The translations under genes and the position numbers were made by a program. Below are positions 9,737-21,597 of a stretch of 64,000 bases of DNA, one piece after another. The stretch comes from Gilliamella sp. wkB171 (lineage in GTDB: Bacteria; Pseudomonadota; Gammaproteobacteria; Enterobacterales; Orbaceae): the NCBI RefSeq assembly GCF_001693755.1, contig NZ_LYST01000043.1, forward strand, positions 62,001 to 126,000, in the 5' to 3' direction. Below the pieces are notes generated by a model that was not told the origin of the DNA, did no database searches, and saw only the letters and a list, made by a program, of their open reading frames with translations. Each line of letters begins with the position of its first letter. The first letter of the stretch is position 1.

Positions 9737-10990
9737 ATGAATATCAAGGTACAACTTAAAGTTATATTTTTCTTACAATTTTTCATCTGGGGTAGCTGGC
9801 TTATTACCCTAGGTTCTTATATGATGGAGACACTAAAATTTAGTGGCACAACTGTAGGCTCAGTTTACGGCACAATGGGGATCGCTTCTTTATTTATGCC
9901 TGGCTTACTCGGTGTAGTAGCAGACAGATGGATACCGGCTAATCGCCTATTTATGCTTTGTCATTTAATTGGTGCAATTACACTATTTATTGCTGCATCA
10001 ATCACATCTCCATTTATGATGGTGGCAGTCATGCTAATTCATTGTCTAGCGTTTATGCCTACAATAGCAATCTCAAACTCAATTTCGTACTCTTGTTTAG
10101 AATCAAAAAACCTTGATGTTATCAGCCAATTCCCTAGTATCCGAATATTCGGTACCATTGGTTTTATTGTGGCGATGTGGTTAGTGAGCTTTTTAAAATT
10201 AGAACTGAGCAACATGCAACTTTATATAGCAGCAGGTAGCTCTATTTTACTTAGCCTGTATTCACTAAGTTTACCTGTCAGCGCAACAACTAAAAATGAC
10301 AGTAAAGAAAAATCATTGGTCAGTTCTTTAGGATTAGATGCATTTGTACTATTTAAACAACCAAGAATGGCAATATTTTTCATATTTGCTGTATTACTTG
10401 GTGGTATTTTACAAATCACCAATACGTTTGGTAACCCTTTCTTACGTTCATTTGCCGAGATCCCACAATATTCCGATAGCTTAGTGGTACAATACCCATC
10501 AGTATTACTTTCCATTTCGCAAATTTCAGAAGTCGTATTTATCCTATTTGTCCCATTTTTTATGAAACGTTTAGGTATTAAATATGTGATGTTAATCAGT
10601 ATGTTGGCATGGGTGCTACGCTTTGGCTTATTTGCCTATGGTGATCCTTCTCCTGCTGGTTTTGTACTATTGCTATTATCAATGATTGTTTATGGTTGTG
10701 CATTTGATTTTTATAATATTTCAGGATCAATGTATGTTGAAAAATCGGTTTCACCAACGATTCGTAATAGTGCACAAGGTCTGTTTATGATTATGACTAA
10801 TGGTCTTGGTGCTTATTTAGGTTCAACTATCAGCGGCATTGTTGTTGATCATTACACTACAGGTGGCATTATTGATTGGCGTACCATCTGGCTTATTTTT
10901 GCTGGTTACTCATTAATTCTTGCTATTATCTTTTTATTAATATTTAAAAACGATACAAGTAAATTAACAACAGCTAAAACAGTAAGTTAA
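9737..10990 (+). CDS. nupG: Nucleoside:H+ symporter, NupG family
   Basis: 417 residues with 12 predicted membrane helices. It matches E. coli NupG nearly end to end: 'FFLQFFIWGSWLITLGSYM', 'PSIRIFGTIGFIVAMW', 'AIFFIFAVLLGG', 'FAYGDPSPAGFVLLLLSMIVYGCAFDFYNISGSMYVE' (part shown) and 'TIRNSAQGLFMIMTNGLG'. NupG imports purine and pyrimidine nucleosides across the inner membrane by proton symport. The closely related xanthosine permease XapB is the only serious alternative. It follows deoD in the same direction after a 224-bp gap containing the deoD terminator, so it probably has its own promoter, and it supplies the enzymes encoded on both sides. Confidence 0.92.
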   Translation: MNIKVQLKVIFFLQFFIWGSWLITLGSYMMETLKFSGTTVGSVYGTMGIASLFMPGLLGVVADRWIPANRLFMLCHLIGAITLFIAASITSPFMMVAVMLIHCLAFMPTIAISNSISYSCLESKNLDVISQFPSIRIFGTIGFIVAMWLVSFLKLELSNMQLYIAAGSSILLSLYSLSLPVSATTKNDSKEKSLVSSLGLDAFVLFKQPRMAIFFIFAVLLGGILQITNTFGNPFLRSFAEIPQYSDSLVVQYPSVLLSISQISEVVFILFVPFFMKRLGIKYVMLISMLAWVLRFGLFAYGDPSPAGFVLLLLSMIVYGCAFDFYNISGSMYVEKSVSPTIRNSAQGLFMIMTNGLGAYLGSTISGIVVDHYTTGGIIDWRTIWLIFAGYSLILAIIFLLIFKNDTSKLTTAKTVS

Positions 10991-11347
10991 ATTAATACAC
11001 CAACAATTAAGTTATCATTTTGTTAATAATTGATGGTAAATTAAGTAGAAATGCTAAATATTACCTTTATTAAGTAAAAAACAGTTTAATGATAACTTGA
11101 TTGTTAACATTCGGTCTACACTATATTAAGGCAACAAATCAATTAGTTGCCTATTAATGACTCATAAACGATTGACTACCTCACAAAATTATCAAGAAGT
11201 CACATAAAATGTATGGAAATGTTGATCCTTATCAAGGTAGAATAAAGCAAACAACGTAGATAACTTAAGATTCACGACAATGTTTTAAAACACTTATTAA
11301 TCATGATTTCAGCGCTCAACACGCTTAGTTAACAAGATAAAGACTCG
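10991..11347. other. Intergenic region nupG-add (357 bp)
   Basis: No ORF is credible. It contains a 6-bp-stem hairpin, GGCAAC ... GTTGCC at 11130-11151 with a 10-base loop and no U tract, which could be an mRNA structure or operator. A promoter for the adenosine deaminase gene is expected here. The RBS before ATG 11348 is weak. Confidence 0.35.
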
Positions 11348-12517
11348 ATGAATAAGCTAATAGTTCCGAAAGTAATATTACATGAACACGTAGAAGGTAG
11401 CATAACGCCTTTAATGGCTAAAACGTTAGCTGATAAGAATCATATGCCATTTTCCCCATCATTATGTTATTCATCTGGCGAATATGATAAAGATGCTTAC
11501 CCTTACGGGCGATACCGCTATGACGAAACTGATTTTGTTCAGTTCATTCAGACTTATGATACTGTTTCCAATTTTGTAAAAACGCCCGAAGATTATTACC
11601 TGATTACCTATGATTTTCTTTATCGAAACGCCAAACAAGGCTTAATTTATTGCGAACTCTTTCTTTCGCCTTATCACATCTGCGCAACAGAAAATGCGGG
11701 TAACATCATTTGGGATCAAGATAAATTTCATCAAACATTACAACAAATGGATAACGCCATTATTGATGTACAAAAACAATTTAATATCACGGTACGATAC
11801 CATGTTATTGGTGTAAGACATCTTGGCGCTAAACTAGTTTATGATACGTTGCGTTTTATCGAAAAGAATCCTCATCCATTTATCACGGGATTTAATATTG
11901 CTGGTAATGAAAAAGCAGGACATTTTGATGATTTTGAAAAAGCTCATCAGCTTGCATCAAAATTAAACTTAAAAAAGTCTTATCACGCTGGCGAAATTGA
12001 ATCGGCTGAAAGTATCATTAATGCACTTAAACATGGAGCTAGCCGCATTGGGCACGGTATTCGCGCCATTGAAGATCAAAATTTAATACAACAATTAGTG
12101 GCTAAAAACGTTACGTTAGAAATAGCATTAACCAGTAATCGCATTTTAGTCAATGAATTACAAGGTGACCTTCACAATCACCCAATACGACAACTGTACG
12201 AAAATGGCGTTCGTATAACACTCAATACCGATGATGCAGGCATTTTTGGCACTGATATTGAGAAGGAATATCAACTTGCCCAATCAATATTTCATTTTTC
12301 AAGATTAGAATTACTCGATATCACCCTATGTGGTATTGATGCCGCTTTTATTGAAGATTCAATTAAAACACACTTAACCGATTATGTTTTATCTTGCTTT
12401 ACACTAGCCGATAAACAGGACCTGAAACAGGCCGTTGCTGGTACAAAATATCATCCTGCAATCGTTGCAAGATTTACTCAGTACCAAAAATTATTATTAA
12501 AACAAGTTAACGGATAA
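11348..12517 (+). CDS. add: Adenosine deaminase family protein
   Basis: 389 residues, somewhat longer than E. coli Add (333). It shows all metal and catalytic motifs of the amidohydrolase-fold adenosine deaminases: H-E-H in VILHEHVEGS near residue 12, GFNIAGNE, SYHAGE (third zinc His and catalytic Glu region), RIGHGI, and TLNTDDAGIFGT with the zinc/catalytic aspartates. These enzymes convert (deoxy)adenosine to (deoxy)inosine plus ammonia. The sequence is divergent: it has TDDAG where TDDPG is usual, and an enlarged N-terminal region rich in Tyr and Asp, so related substrates cannot be excluded. Its position between nupG and cpdB supports nucleoside salvage. Confidence 0.85.
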   Translation: MNKLIVPKVILHEHVEGSITPLMAKTLADKNHMPFSPSLCYSSGEYDKDAYPYGRYRYDETDFVQFIQTYDTVSNFVKTPEDYYLITYDFLYRNAKQGLIYCELFLSPYHICATENAGNIIWDQDKFHQTLQQMDNAIIDVQKQFNITVRYHVIGVRHLGAKLVYDTLRFIEKNPHPFITGFNIAGNEKAGHFDDFEKAHQLASKLNLKKSYHAGEIESAESIINALKHGASRIGHGIRAIEDQNLIQQLVAKNVTLEIALTSNRILVNELQGDLHNHPIRQLYENGVRITLNTDDAGIFGTDIEKEYQLAQSIFHFSRLELLDITLCGIDAAFIEDSIKTHLTDYVLSCFTLADKQDLKQAVAGTKYHPAIVARFTQYQKLLLKQVNG

Positions 12518-12543
12518 CAATGCCAGAGCAATAGGAGATTCAC

Positions 12544-14944
<2,401 letters not shown>

Positions 14945-15036
14945 ATCTTATTTAGTTAATAAGATTGATAATAAAATAATTTTAATAATCTAGGTATTAT
15001 TAAAGTTATGTTAATTACGTCGACACTATTCGACAA

Positions 15037-15059
15037 ATATAAAGTGACTCACTTTATAT
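15037..15059. promoter_or_regulatory. Perfect 23-bp palindrome upstream of pdp
   Basis: Arms ATATAAAGTGA and TCACTTTATAT flank a central C. It lies about 50 bp before the pdp start, where an operator would sit. Perfect dyad symmetry with 11-bp arms, no following T run and a location in the cdd-pdp gap (163 bp) suggest a regulator-binding site rather than a terminator. It is not the CRP or E. coli DeoR/CytR consensus as I know them, so the cognate regulator is unknown. Confidence 0.55.
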
Positions 15060-15107
15060 AAATTCAAACACACTAACTTGATTTATTGATATTAAGAGAG
15101 AAATTTA

Positions 15108-16409
15108 ATGAGATTTGTAGATATTATTGAAAAAAAGCGTGACGGTCATCCCCTTACAACTGAAGAAATCCAATTTTTTATCACCAACTATACTAATGGC
15201 ACCATTCCTGACTATCAAGTTAGCGCACTATTAATGGCGATCTATTTTCAAGGAATGACATCAAAAGAGTGTGCCGATTTAACTAGCGCAATGATGCACT
15301 CTGGTGATACGGTTGATTTATCTTCGATTAAAGGTATAAAAGTCGATAAACATTCAACTGGCGGCGTTGGTGATACGACAACTTTAGTTTTAGCGCCTTT
15401 AGTTGCGGCATTAGATATTCCTGTTGCCAAAATGTCAGGGCGTGGCCTTGGTCACACAGGTGGAACCAATGACAAATTTGAATCCATTCCAGGATTTAAA
15501 ATTGAATTAGGTAAACAAGAATTTATTGACCAAGTAAATCAAAAAGGCGTTGCGGTAATTGGGCAATCAGGCAACCTAACACCAGCAGATAAAAAATTGT
15601 ATTCACTACGCGATGTAACAGGAACAGTCGGTTCTATTCCGTTGATTGCTAGTTCAATTATGAGTAAAAAACTAGCCGCCGGTGCCGATGCCATTGTGCT
15701 TGATGTCAAAACGGGTGATGGTGCATTAATGAAAACCATGGAAGACTCTGAAAAATTAGCACACGAAATGGTGAATATTGGTAATCAAATTGGCCGTAGA
15801 ACCATGGCGATTATCTCAGATATGTCACAGCCGCTAGGTTTTGCTATTGGTAATGCACTTGAAGTCAAAGAAGCCATTGATACCTTAAAAGGGCATGGTC
15901 CTGCTGATTTAACCGAATTGGTCTTAACGCTTGGTAGCCAAATGGTTGTTCTTGCTAATAAAGCTAAAACATTAGAAGAAGCGCGAGAAAAACTGCAAGA
16001 GGTCATCAAAAATGGCAAAGCTATCCAAAAATTCAAAGATTTGATTGAAGCACAAGGCGGCGATAGTTCGGTTGTTGATCACCCAGAAAAACTCGCTAGC
16101 GCGCCTTATCAAATAGCCCTACCTGCATTAAAATCGGGTTATGTTTCAAGAATTATTGCAGATCAAATTGGGATTATTGCTATGCAATTAGGTGCAGGTC
16201 GTGCAACTAAAGAGGATATTATCGATCCAGCTGTAGGCATTGTATTACATAAAAAAGTAGGTGATAAAGTTGCCGAAGGTGAAGCACTACTCACTATTCA
16301 TGCCAATACAGACAAGTTAGATGCCATTAAGCAAAAGCTTTATGACAATATCACTATTAGTGATAGCGCTAAGCAACCTCAGCTTATTTTTAAAGTAATA
16401 ACTGAATAG
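15108..16409 (+). CDS. pdp: Pyrimidine-nucleoside phosphorylase, Firmicutes type
   Basis: 433 residues. It cleaves uridine, deoxyuridine and thymidine with phosphate. Motifs: [20 protein letters not shown] (phosphate loop), [49 protein letters not shown]. By recollection it follows Bacillus/Geobacillus Pdp far more closely than E. coli DeoA: the opening [13 protein letters not shown] and the segments [16 protein letters not shown] and IDTLKGHGP match Pdp, while DeoA has different residues throughout. It replaces deoA functionally in this nucleoside block and may have been acquired from a Firmicute. ushA starts 29 bp after its stop. Confidence 0.93.
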   Translation: MRFVDIIEKKRDGHPLTTEEIQFFITNYTNGTIPDYQVSALLMAIYFQGMTSKECADLTSAMMHSGDTVDLSSIKGIKVDKHSTGGVGDTTTLVLAPLVAALDIPVAKMSGRGLGHTGGTNDKFESIPGFKIELGKQEFIDQVNQKGVAVIGQSGNLTPADKKLYSLRDVTGTVGSIPLIASSIMSKKLAAGADAIVLDVKTGDGALMKTMEDSEKLAHEMVNIGNQIGRRTMAIISDMSQPLGFAIGNALEVKEAIDTLKGHGPADLTELVLTLGSQMVVLANKAKTLEEAREKLQEVIKNGKAIQKFKDLIEAQGGDSSVVDHPEKLASAPYQIALPALKSGYVSRIIADQIGIIAMQLGAGRATKEDIIDPAVGIVLHKKVGDKVAEGEALLTIHANTDKLDAIKQKLYDNITISDSAKQPQLIFKVITE

Positions 16410-16438
16410 GCGTTTTGCATCAGGATTTAGGAGACACC

Positions 16439-18124
16439 ATGAAGTATTTAAAATTAAATAAAAAACTATCACTGCTGATTGTTTTAGGCTTATTTTCGGT
16501 TAATGCAATTGCTGTTGTGGCAACTAAACAACCAATTGGACCTAATTGGGAAAAAAATAAAACTTATCAATTTACTATTTTACATACCAACGATCATCAT
16601 GGCCGCTTTTGGCAAAATGATATTGGCGAATATGGGCTTGCCGCCCAAAAAACGGTGGTTGATGAAATTCGTAAAGAAGTAGCAGATAAAGGTGGTAAAT
16701 TACTGCTACTATCAGGTGGTGATATTAATACAGGTGTTCCTGAATCTGATGTACAACAAGCTAAGCCCGATTTTATTGGTATGAACGAGATTGGTTACGA
16801 TGCAATGGCTGTTGGTAATCATGAATTTGATCACCCACTCACGATTATTCGTGAACAGCAAAAACTAGCGCACTTCCCTTTTCTATCAGCCAATACTTAT
16901 TTTAAAGACACTGATAATCGAGTCTTTGATGCCTATAAAATGTTTGACTTGAATGGCATTAAAATAGCGGTTTTTGGCTTAACAACTGACGATACTATCA
17001 CGCTTGCTTCACCTAAAAATACCGATGGTATCGAATTTCGTAAAACACTACCCGAAGCGCAAAAAGTTATTACTCAAATAAAACAAACTGAACGCCCCGA
17101 TATGATAATAGCCGTCACCCATATGGGGCATTACGAAAATGGTGAACATGGTTCAATGGCACCAGGCGATGTTGAATTAGCCAGAGGCTTACCAACTGGT
17201 GAATTGAATATGATAGTGGGTGGGCACTCTCAAAATCCTGTTTGCATGGCCAGCCCAAATAAACGTATTACTGAGTATGTACCCGGAACGCCTTGTGCAC
17301 CAGATCAACAAAATGGTACTTGGATTGTTCAAGCTCATGAATGGGGCAAATACGTTGGTCGTGCAGATTTTATCTTTTTAAATGGCAAAATAACCCTACA
17401 AAATTACCAATTAATCCCAATCAATCTAAAAAAAGAAGTGGATAATGGTAATGATACTAAACGACTCGAATATTACACTAAAGAGATACCACAAGATAAA
17501 AAGTTATTAGAAACCTTACAACCTTATCAAGAACAAGGTAAGCAACAATTATTGATTAAAACGGGTGAACTCACTGGCCGATTAGAAGGTGACCGTAGTG
17601 TTGTTAGATATCAACAAAGTAATATGGGGCAACTCTTATTAAGTGCATTTATTGAAAAAACCAATGCTGATATAGGCATCATGTCGGGTGGTATGATTCG
17701 TGATTCACTCATTGAAGGCGATATTACTTATCGCGATATTTTAAAAGTTGAGCCATTTGGTAATAGCGTTGTTTATTTTGAATTAACCGGCAAACAATTA
17801 CTTGATTATTTGAAAGTCGCATTAAGTAAAAAACCGGGTTCAGGTGGCTTTACTCATTTAAAAAATATTAGTTTAACACGCACTGGTGACAGTATCGATA
17901 ATGTAAAAATTAAAGATGAACCAATAGATTTACAAAAATCTTATCGAATTACCACACTCGACTTTTTAGCTGCGGGTGGAGATGGCTATCCGGTGACAAA
18001 TACTTTACCAACTTATGTTGATACTGGATATAGAGATGCCGATGCAGTAAAACAATATTTTGAGGCACATTCGCCTATTAATGCATCCGATTATGAACCT
18101 AAACCATTCATTACGGATAAATAA
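16439..18124 (+). CDS. ushA: 5'-nucleotidase / UDP-sugar hydrolase, periplasmic
   Basis: 561 residues from ATG 16439, which has AGGAGACACC directly upstream; an in-frame upstream ATG at 16415 lacks an RBS. A signal peptide covers about residues 1-25. The metallophosphatase domain shows LHTNDHHGRFW, LLSGGDINTGVPESD, AVGNHEFDHP, THMGHYENGEHG and GGHSQNPVCM; the C-terminal substrate domain shows GRLEGDRSVVR, MSGGMIRDS and FLAAGGDGYP. The enzyme dephosphorylates 5'-nucleotides and hydrolyses UDP-sugars in the periplasm, feeding nucleosides to NupG. Where E. coli has SGGGIRDS this protein has SGGMIRDS, a conservative variation in the binding loop. Confidence 0.96.
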   Translation: MKYLKLNKKLSLLIVLGLFSVNAIAVVATKQPIGPNWEKNKTYQFTILHTNDHHGRFWQNDIGEYGLAAQKTVVDEIRKEVADKGGKLLLLSGGDINTGVPESDVQQAKPDFIGMNEIGYDAMAVGNHEFDHPLTIIREQQKLAHFPFLSANTYFKDTDNRVFDAYKMFDLNGIKIAVFGLTTDDTITLASPKNTDGIEFRKTLPEAQKVITQIKQTERPDMIIAVTHMGHYENGEHGSMAPGDVELARGLPTGELNMIVGGHSQNPVCMASPNKRITEYVPGTPCAPDQQNGTWIVQAHEWGKYVGRADFIFLNGKITLQNYQLIPINLKKEVDNGNDTKRLEYYTKEIPQDKKLLETLQPYQEQGKQQLLIKTGELTGRLEGDRSVVRYQQSNMGQLLLSAFIEKTNADIGIMSGGMIRDSLIEGDITYRDILKVEPFGNSVVYFELTGKQLLDYLKVALSKKPGSGGFTHLKNISLTRTGDSIDNVKIKDEPIDLQKSYRITTLDFLAAGGDGYPVTNTLPTYVDTGYRDADAVKQYFEAHSPINASDYEPKPFITDK

Positions 18125-18268
18125 ACAATAATTAATACGATAAAAATTTTGTTGTTAAGTTTAGTCAAAAATCATTAAGCATAAAAGTATTAATATTTTT
18201 AGCTAGCTAGCAACAAAATTCAATATTAACATAAGTTTGCTCTACTTACTTTAAGTGTCGAGGTGATA

Positions 18269-19816
18269 ATGGACATGACTGAATTTCAACAAAATTGTTA
18301 TAACATAGTGACAGATCCCAATTTGTCACCAAAACAAAAATCTAACTTACTCGCTTTAGCCGCCGAAAATAATTTACCTTATGTTGATTTGGATAGTGAG
18401 ACTAAACAAGCTTTAGATGAGCGTGTAATTTGTGATATGTATGAAGGTCATGCCCCATACAAGCCTCGATATGTATTACCTGATTATGAAAAATTTCTTA
18501 AGCAAGGATCAGAATATTTAGAACTTGAGCCGGCAAAAAGCTTTGATGATGCATTAAATATGCTGACAATTGCTTATCATCATGTTCCATCTGTTACCGG
18601 CATGCCCGTTTATTTAGGTTGTTTAGACCAAGTGCTCCTTCCTTATGTTGGCAATTTAACAGAATCAGATCTTTACCCGCGATTAAAACGTTTTTGGATT
18701 ATGCTTGATCGCAATTTACCTGATGCGTTTATGCATGCCAACATTGGACCGACCGACAATGTTATTAGTCGAACTATTTTACGTGTTGATCGCGAACTTA
18801 AACAAGTCGCCCCTAATTTAACGTTTATTTATGACGAAAGCATCACACCCGAATCTTTACTAAATACAGCCATTGAAAATATTTGCCAAACAGCCAAACC
18901 ACATATTGCCAATAATATGATGATAAAAAAAGATTTTGATGAAAAAGGCTATGGGGTTGTAAGCTGTTATAACTCTCTTCCTGTTGCGGGTGGCGGTAGT
19001 ACCCTTTCAAGAATCAACTTAAAGGAAGTTGCACTACGCAGTAAAAATATTGTCGACTTTTTGCAAAATACCCTACCTTTCTACTGTCAATTACAGCTGA
19101 ATTTAATCAAAGCCCGCTCCGCATTTTTATATGAAAAATCTAACTTCTTTCAAAATAGCTTTTTGGTTAAAGAAGGATTGATTGATACCAATCGTTTTGC
19201 GCCTATGTTTGGTGTCTATGCCATGGCTGAAGCGGTAAATATTCTACAAGAGAAATCTAACTTAGCCGGTCGCTACGGTGTCGATGAAGATGCCAATGAG
19301 CTAGCTACCACCATTTCTAAACAACTAGCCGACTTTGTTGATAGTCATGAAATTAAGCATGCATGGCATGGTAAAGCCATGTTACATGCACAGTCCGGCA
19401 TTAGTACTGATAGAGGAGCAACACCGGGATTACGTATCCCTTATGGGCATGAACCGGATCCGGTCACCCACATTATGGCGCTGTTTAAACACCATAAATA
19501 TTATGCGTCAGGTATCAGCGATATTTTAACGATTGATGAAACGATTAAAAATAATCCATTAGCCTTAGTACAAATTTGCAAAGCGGCATTCAAATTTGGT
19601 TTTAGAGAATTTACCGCTAATATAAGTGGTAATGATTTAGTTCGTGTAACGGGTTATATGGTGAGATTATCAGATATCAAAAAGTATAAACAAGAAGGTT
19701 CTCGTATCAATACTACTTTTTTAGGTAGTGAAGCTGCACAAGATACTGTTAATAACAGTTATCTATGTCGTACACCTCGGGTGATTAGTCATGAACAAAT
19801 CATGGGCAATCGTTAA
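18269..19816 (+). CDS. yjjI: Glycyl-radical enzyme YjjI
   Basis: 515 residues. It is colinear with E. coli YjjI: 'VICDMYEGHAPYKPRYVLPD', 'HVPSVTGMPVYLG', 'DAFMHANIGPTDN', 'FLVKEGLID', 'MLHAQSGIS'. It has a catalytic-cysteine candidate in VVSCYNSLP and the C-terminal radical loop RVTGYMVRLS, the counterpart of RVSGYAVR in pyruvate formate-lyase. The reaction is not established to my knowledge. Its place at the end of a nucleoside-degradation block, as in E. coli where yjjI-yjjW sits beside deoCABD, suggests a role in anaerobic deoxyribose or nucleoside catabolism (inference). The start is ATG 18269 with GAGG five bases upstream. yjjW overlaps its 3' end by 26 bp. Confidence 0.92.
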   Translation: MDMTEFQQNCYNIVTDPNLSPKQKSNLLALAAENNLPYVDLDSETKQALDERVICDMYEGHAPYKPRYVLPDYEKFLKQGSEYLELEPAKSFDDALNMLTIAYHHVPSVTGMPVYLGCLDQVLLPYVGNLTESDLYPRLKRFWIMLDRNLPDAFMHANIGPTDNVISRTILRVDRELKQVAPNLTFIYDESITPESLLNTAIENICQTAKPHIANNMMIKKDFDEKGYGVVSCYNSLPVAGGGSTLSRINLKEVALRSKNIVDFLQNTLPFYCQLQLNLIKARSAFLYEKSNFFQNSFLVKEGLIDTNRFAPMFGVYAMAEAVNILQEKSNLAGRYGVDEDANELATTISKQLADFVDSHEIKHAWHGKAMLHAQSGISTDRGATPGLRIPYGHEPDPVTHIMALFKHHKYYASGISDILTIDETIKNNPLALVQICKAAFKFGFREFTANISGNDLVRVTGYMVRLSDIKKYKQEGSRINTTFLGSEAAQDTVNNSYLCRTPRVISHEQIMGNR

Positions 19817-20657
19817 TAAACTGTTACCCTTTTCTTGTGTTGATGGACCAGGCAATCGCTTGGTCATCTTTTTACAAGGCTGTAATTTTAAGTGTTTAAA
19901 CTGCCACAATCCTTACACCATATCCTTGTGTAGTGATTGTGGTAGTTGCGTATCTAGTTGTCCTCATCAAGCTTTGAACCTAGTTGATAATAAAGTTATT
20001 TGGCAAACATCAGCTTGCCAGCAATGTGATACCTGCATAAACACCTGTAGCCATAATTCAACGCCCATGACTTACCGTTACAGTGTTGAAGATATTTTGC
20101 AAACAATTCGAAAATACCAACCTTTTTTAACAGGAATTACCGTTAGTGGTGGTGAAGCCACTATGCAACTCCCTTTCATTACAAAACTTTTTAGTGCTAT
20201 TAAACAAGACCAAAATTTAAAACACTTAACCTGTTTTATAGACAGCAATGGTTATTTGTCACAATCTGGCTGGCAAAAAGTACAACCTGTACTTGATGGA
20301 GCAATGATTGATCTGAAAGCTTGGGACAGCCAAATACATAAAAAACTAACCGGTCGAGATAACCATCGAGTAAAACAAACTATCGCCTACCTGGCGAAAA
20401 TCAACAAACTCTACGAAGTGAGATTTTTAATCATTCCTGAGCATACTGACTTACAACATAATGCCACGCATCTTGCACAATTTTTAATGGATATCGATCC
20501 GAATATCAAAATTAGAATAAATGCCTTTCATAATCATGGGGTACACGGCATAGCCAAAACTTGGAAACCCGCCACGCAAGATCAAGTCGAACTTTTTGCC
20601 ATGCAATTAAAAAATAATGGTTTACATAATATTACGCTTCCCAGCGTCTATTTGTAA
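19791..20657 (+). CDS. yjjW: Radical-SAM glycyl-radical-activating enzyme YjjW
   Basis: 288 residues. The radical-SAM motif C-x3-C-x2-C is in GCNFKCLNCHNP, followed by two ferredoxin-like 4Fe-4S clusters (CSDCGSCVSSCP and CQQCDTCINTC) and the SAM-binding TVSGGEATMQ. This is the architecture of auxiliary-cluster activases that install the glycyl radical on their partner enzyme. The partner is evidently YjjI, whose gene overlaps it by 26 bp, indicating translational coupling. The pair should function only without oxygen. Confidence 0.93.
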   Translation: MNKSWAIVNKLLPFSCVDGPGNRLVIFLQGCNFKCLNCHNPYTISLCSDCGSCVSSCPHQALNLVDNKVIWQTSACQQCDTCINTCSHNSTPMTYRYSVEDILQTIRKYQPFLTGITVSGGEATMQLPFITKLFSAIKQDQNLKHLTCFIDSNGYLSQSGWQKVQPVLDGAMIDLKAWDSQIHKKLTGRDNHRVKQTIAYLAKINKLYEVRFLIIPEHTDLQHNATHLAQFLMDIDPNIKIRINAFHNHGVHGIAKTWKPATQDQVELFAMQLKNNGLHNITLPSVYL

Positions 20658-21046
20658 GATTGATAATGGGCAAAAAAAGATAAAATTCCTTTAATTAAAA
20701 CCTCCCCAATCTGTTTCCGCCATTATTCATCACTAAACAAAATGCTCAATCGGTACCAACAACTTTACGTTATACATCGAGGATGTGTGCAGAATATTGG
20801 CAGAACTCAAATCGTTGAGATAAAGTTATTATTCATCGACATTGCCAAGGCCCATTCGCTACTGGATTACAATATCTTTTACCGGTCTTATCACAATAAA
20901 TTCAACGTTAAGTAACAATGAATTGAGTAATAATCAAACTTTTTATATTTTTTAAGAAAAATACTTATATTTTATACAGTGACAATTATCAACTTAAGGT
21001 TGAATAGTGTATCTGATAATTTTCTTATATAACTCAAATATTGTAT
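20658..21046. other. Intergenic region (389 bp), possible decayed coding DNA
   Basis: No intact ORF of note. Between about 20700 and 20900 the base composition is less AT-rich than true spacer, and short open stretches in shifting plus-strand frames (for example one ending GPFATGLQYLLPVLSQ before a stop near 20900) look like a broken gene. I do not recognise the ancestor. From about 20930 the DNA is plain AT-rich spacer. Confidence 0.3.
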
Positions 21047-21535
21047 TTATTGAATGTGTACAGTGGTGTGTAAATGGCACATACGGTTGAGGTCAAAATG
21101 ATTAAGTTCAAACATCCTTGTTTGATACCTCTGTCCTAGTTCAGTTATTGCTGCTGATGAGGTAAAAAATGTAATTGGCTCAGAAAAATGACAACAAATA
21201 TCGTGTTTATTATCAAAGCAAGTATTTTTAACGATATCACTTTCATCAAGGTCAACTTGATTTAATGTTGTCTTTTGATTTTCGGATAAAGGCAAATAGA
21301 TTATATCCGAATAAAAACAACCTATTTTCATCACTTGTTGGGAATAAGTGATATTTTTTTTAATCACATTCACCTCGGTTGAAGATAATGCTTTAACCTC
21401 TTGCATATTAAAAAAAAGATTAAAAACTACTATCGTAAAAAGTAATGTAAAAAACATTTGTTTTTTTGGGATAATATTGGAATCAAACTTAAACATATTA
21501 TTAATCACATACATTATCGATCTCTTTTTTATCAT
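21047..21535 (-). CDS. Hypothetical secreted or membrane-anchored protein
   Basis: 162 residues, not recognised. One strongly hydrophobic segment (MFFTLLFTIVVFNLFF, about residues 27-42) is followed by a possible cleavage or anchor region, so the remaining ~115 residues are probably extracytoplasmic. That part contains five or more cysteines (GCFYSD, NTCFDNKHDICCHF, RMCHLH), compatible with disulfides in the periplasm. ATG 21535 has AGAAGG at good spacing. It lies 62 bp downstream of the lectin-like protein gene on the same strand, so the two may be co-expressed; nothing more can be said of its function. Confidence 0.55.
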   Translation of the reverse strand: MIKKRSIMYVINNMFKFDSNIIPKKQMFFTLLFTIVVFNLFFNMQEVKALSSTEVNVIKKNITYSQQVMKIGCFYSDIIYLPLSENQKTTLNQVDLDESDIVKNTCFDNKHDICCHFSEPITFFTSSAAITELGQRYQTRMFELNHFDLNRMCHLHTTVHIQ

Positions 21536-21597
21536 AAAAATACCTTCTAATGTCTAATATAAACTTTTTGATTTGATAAATTATGACGTTCATCAGA

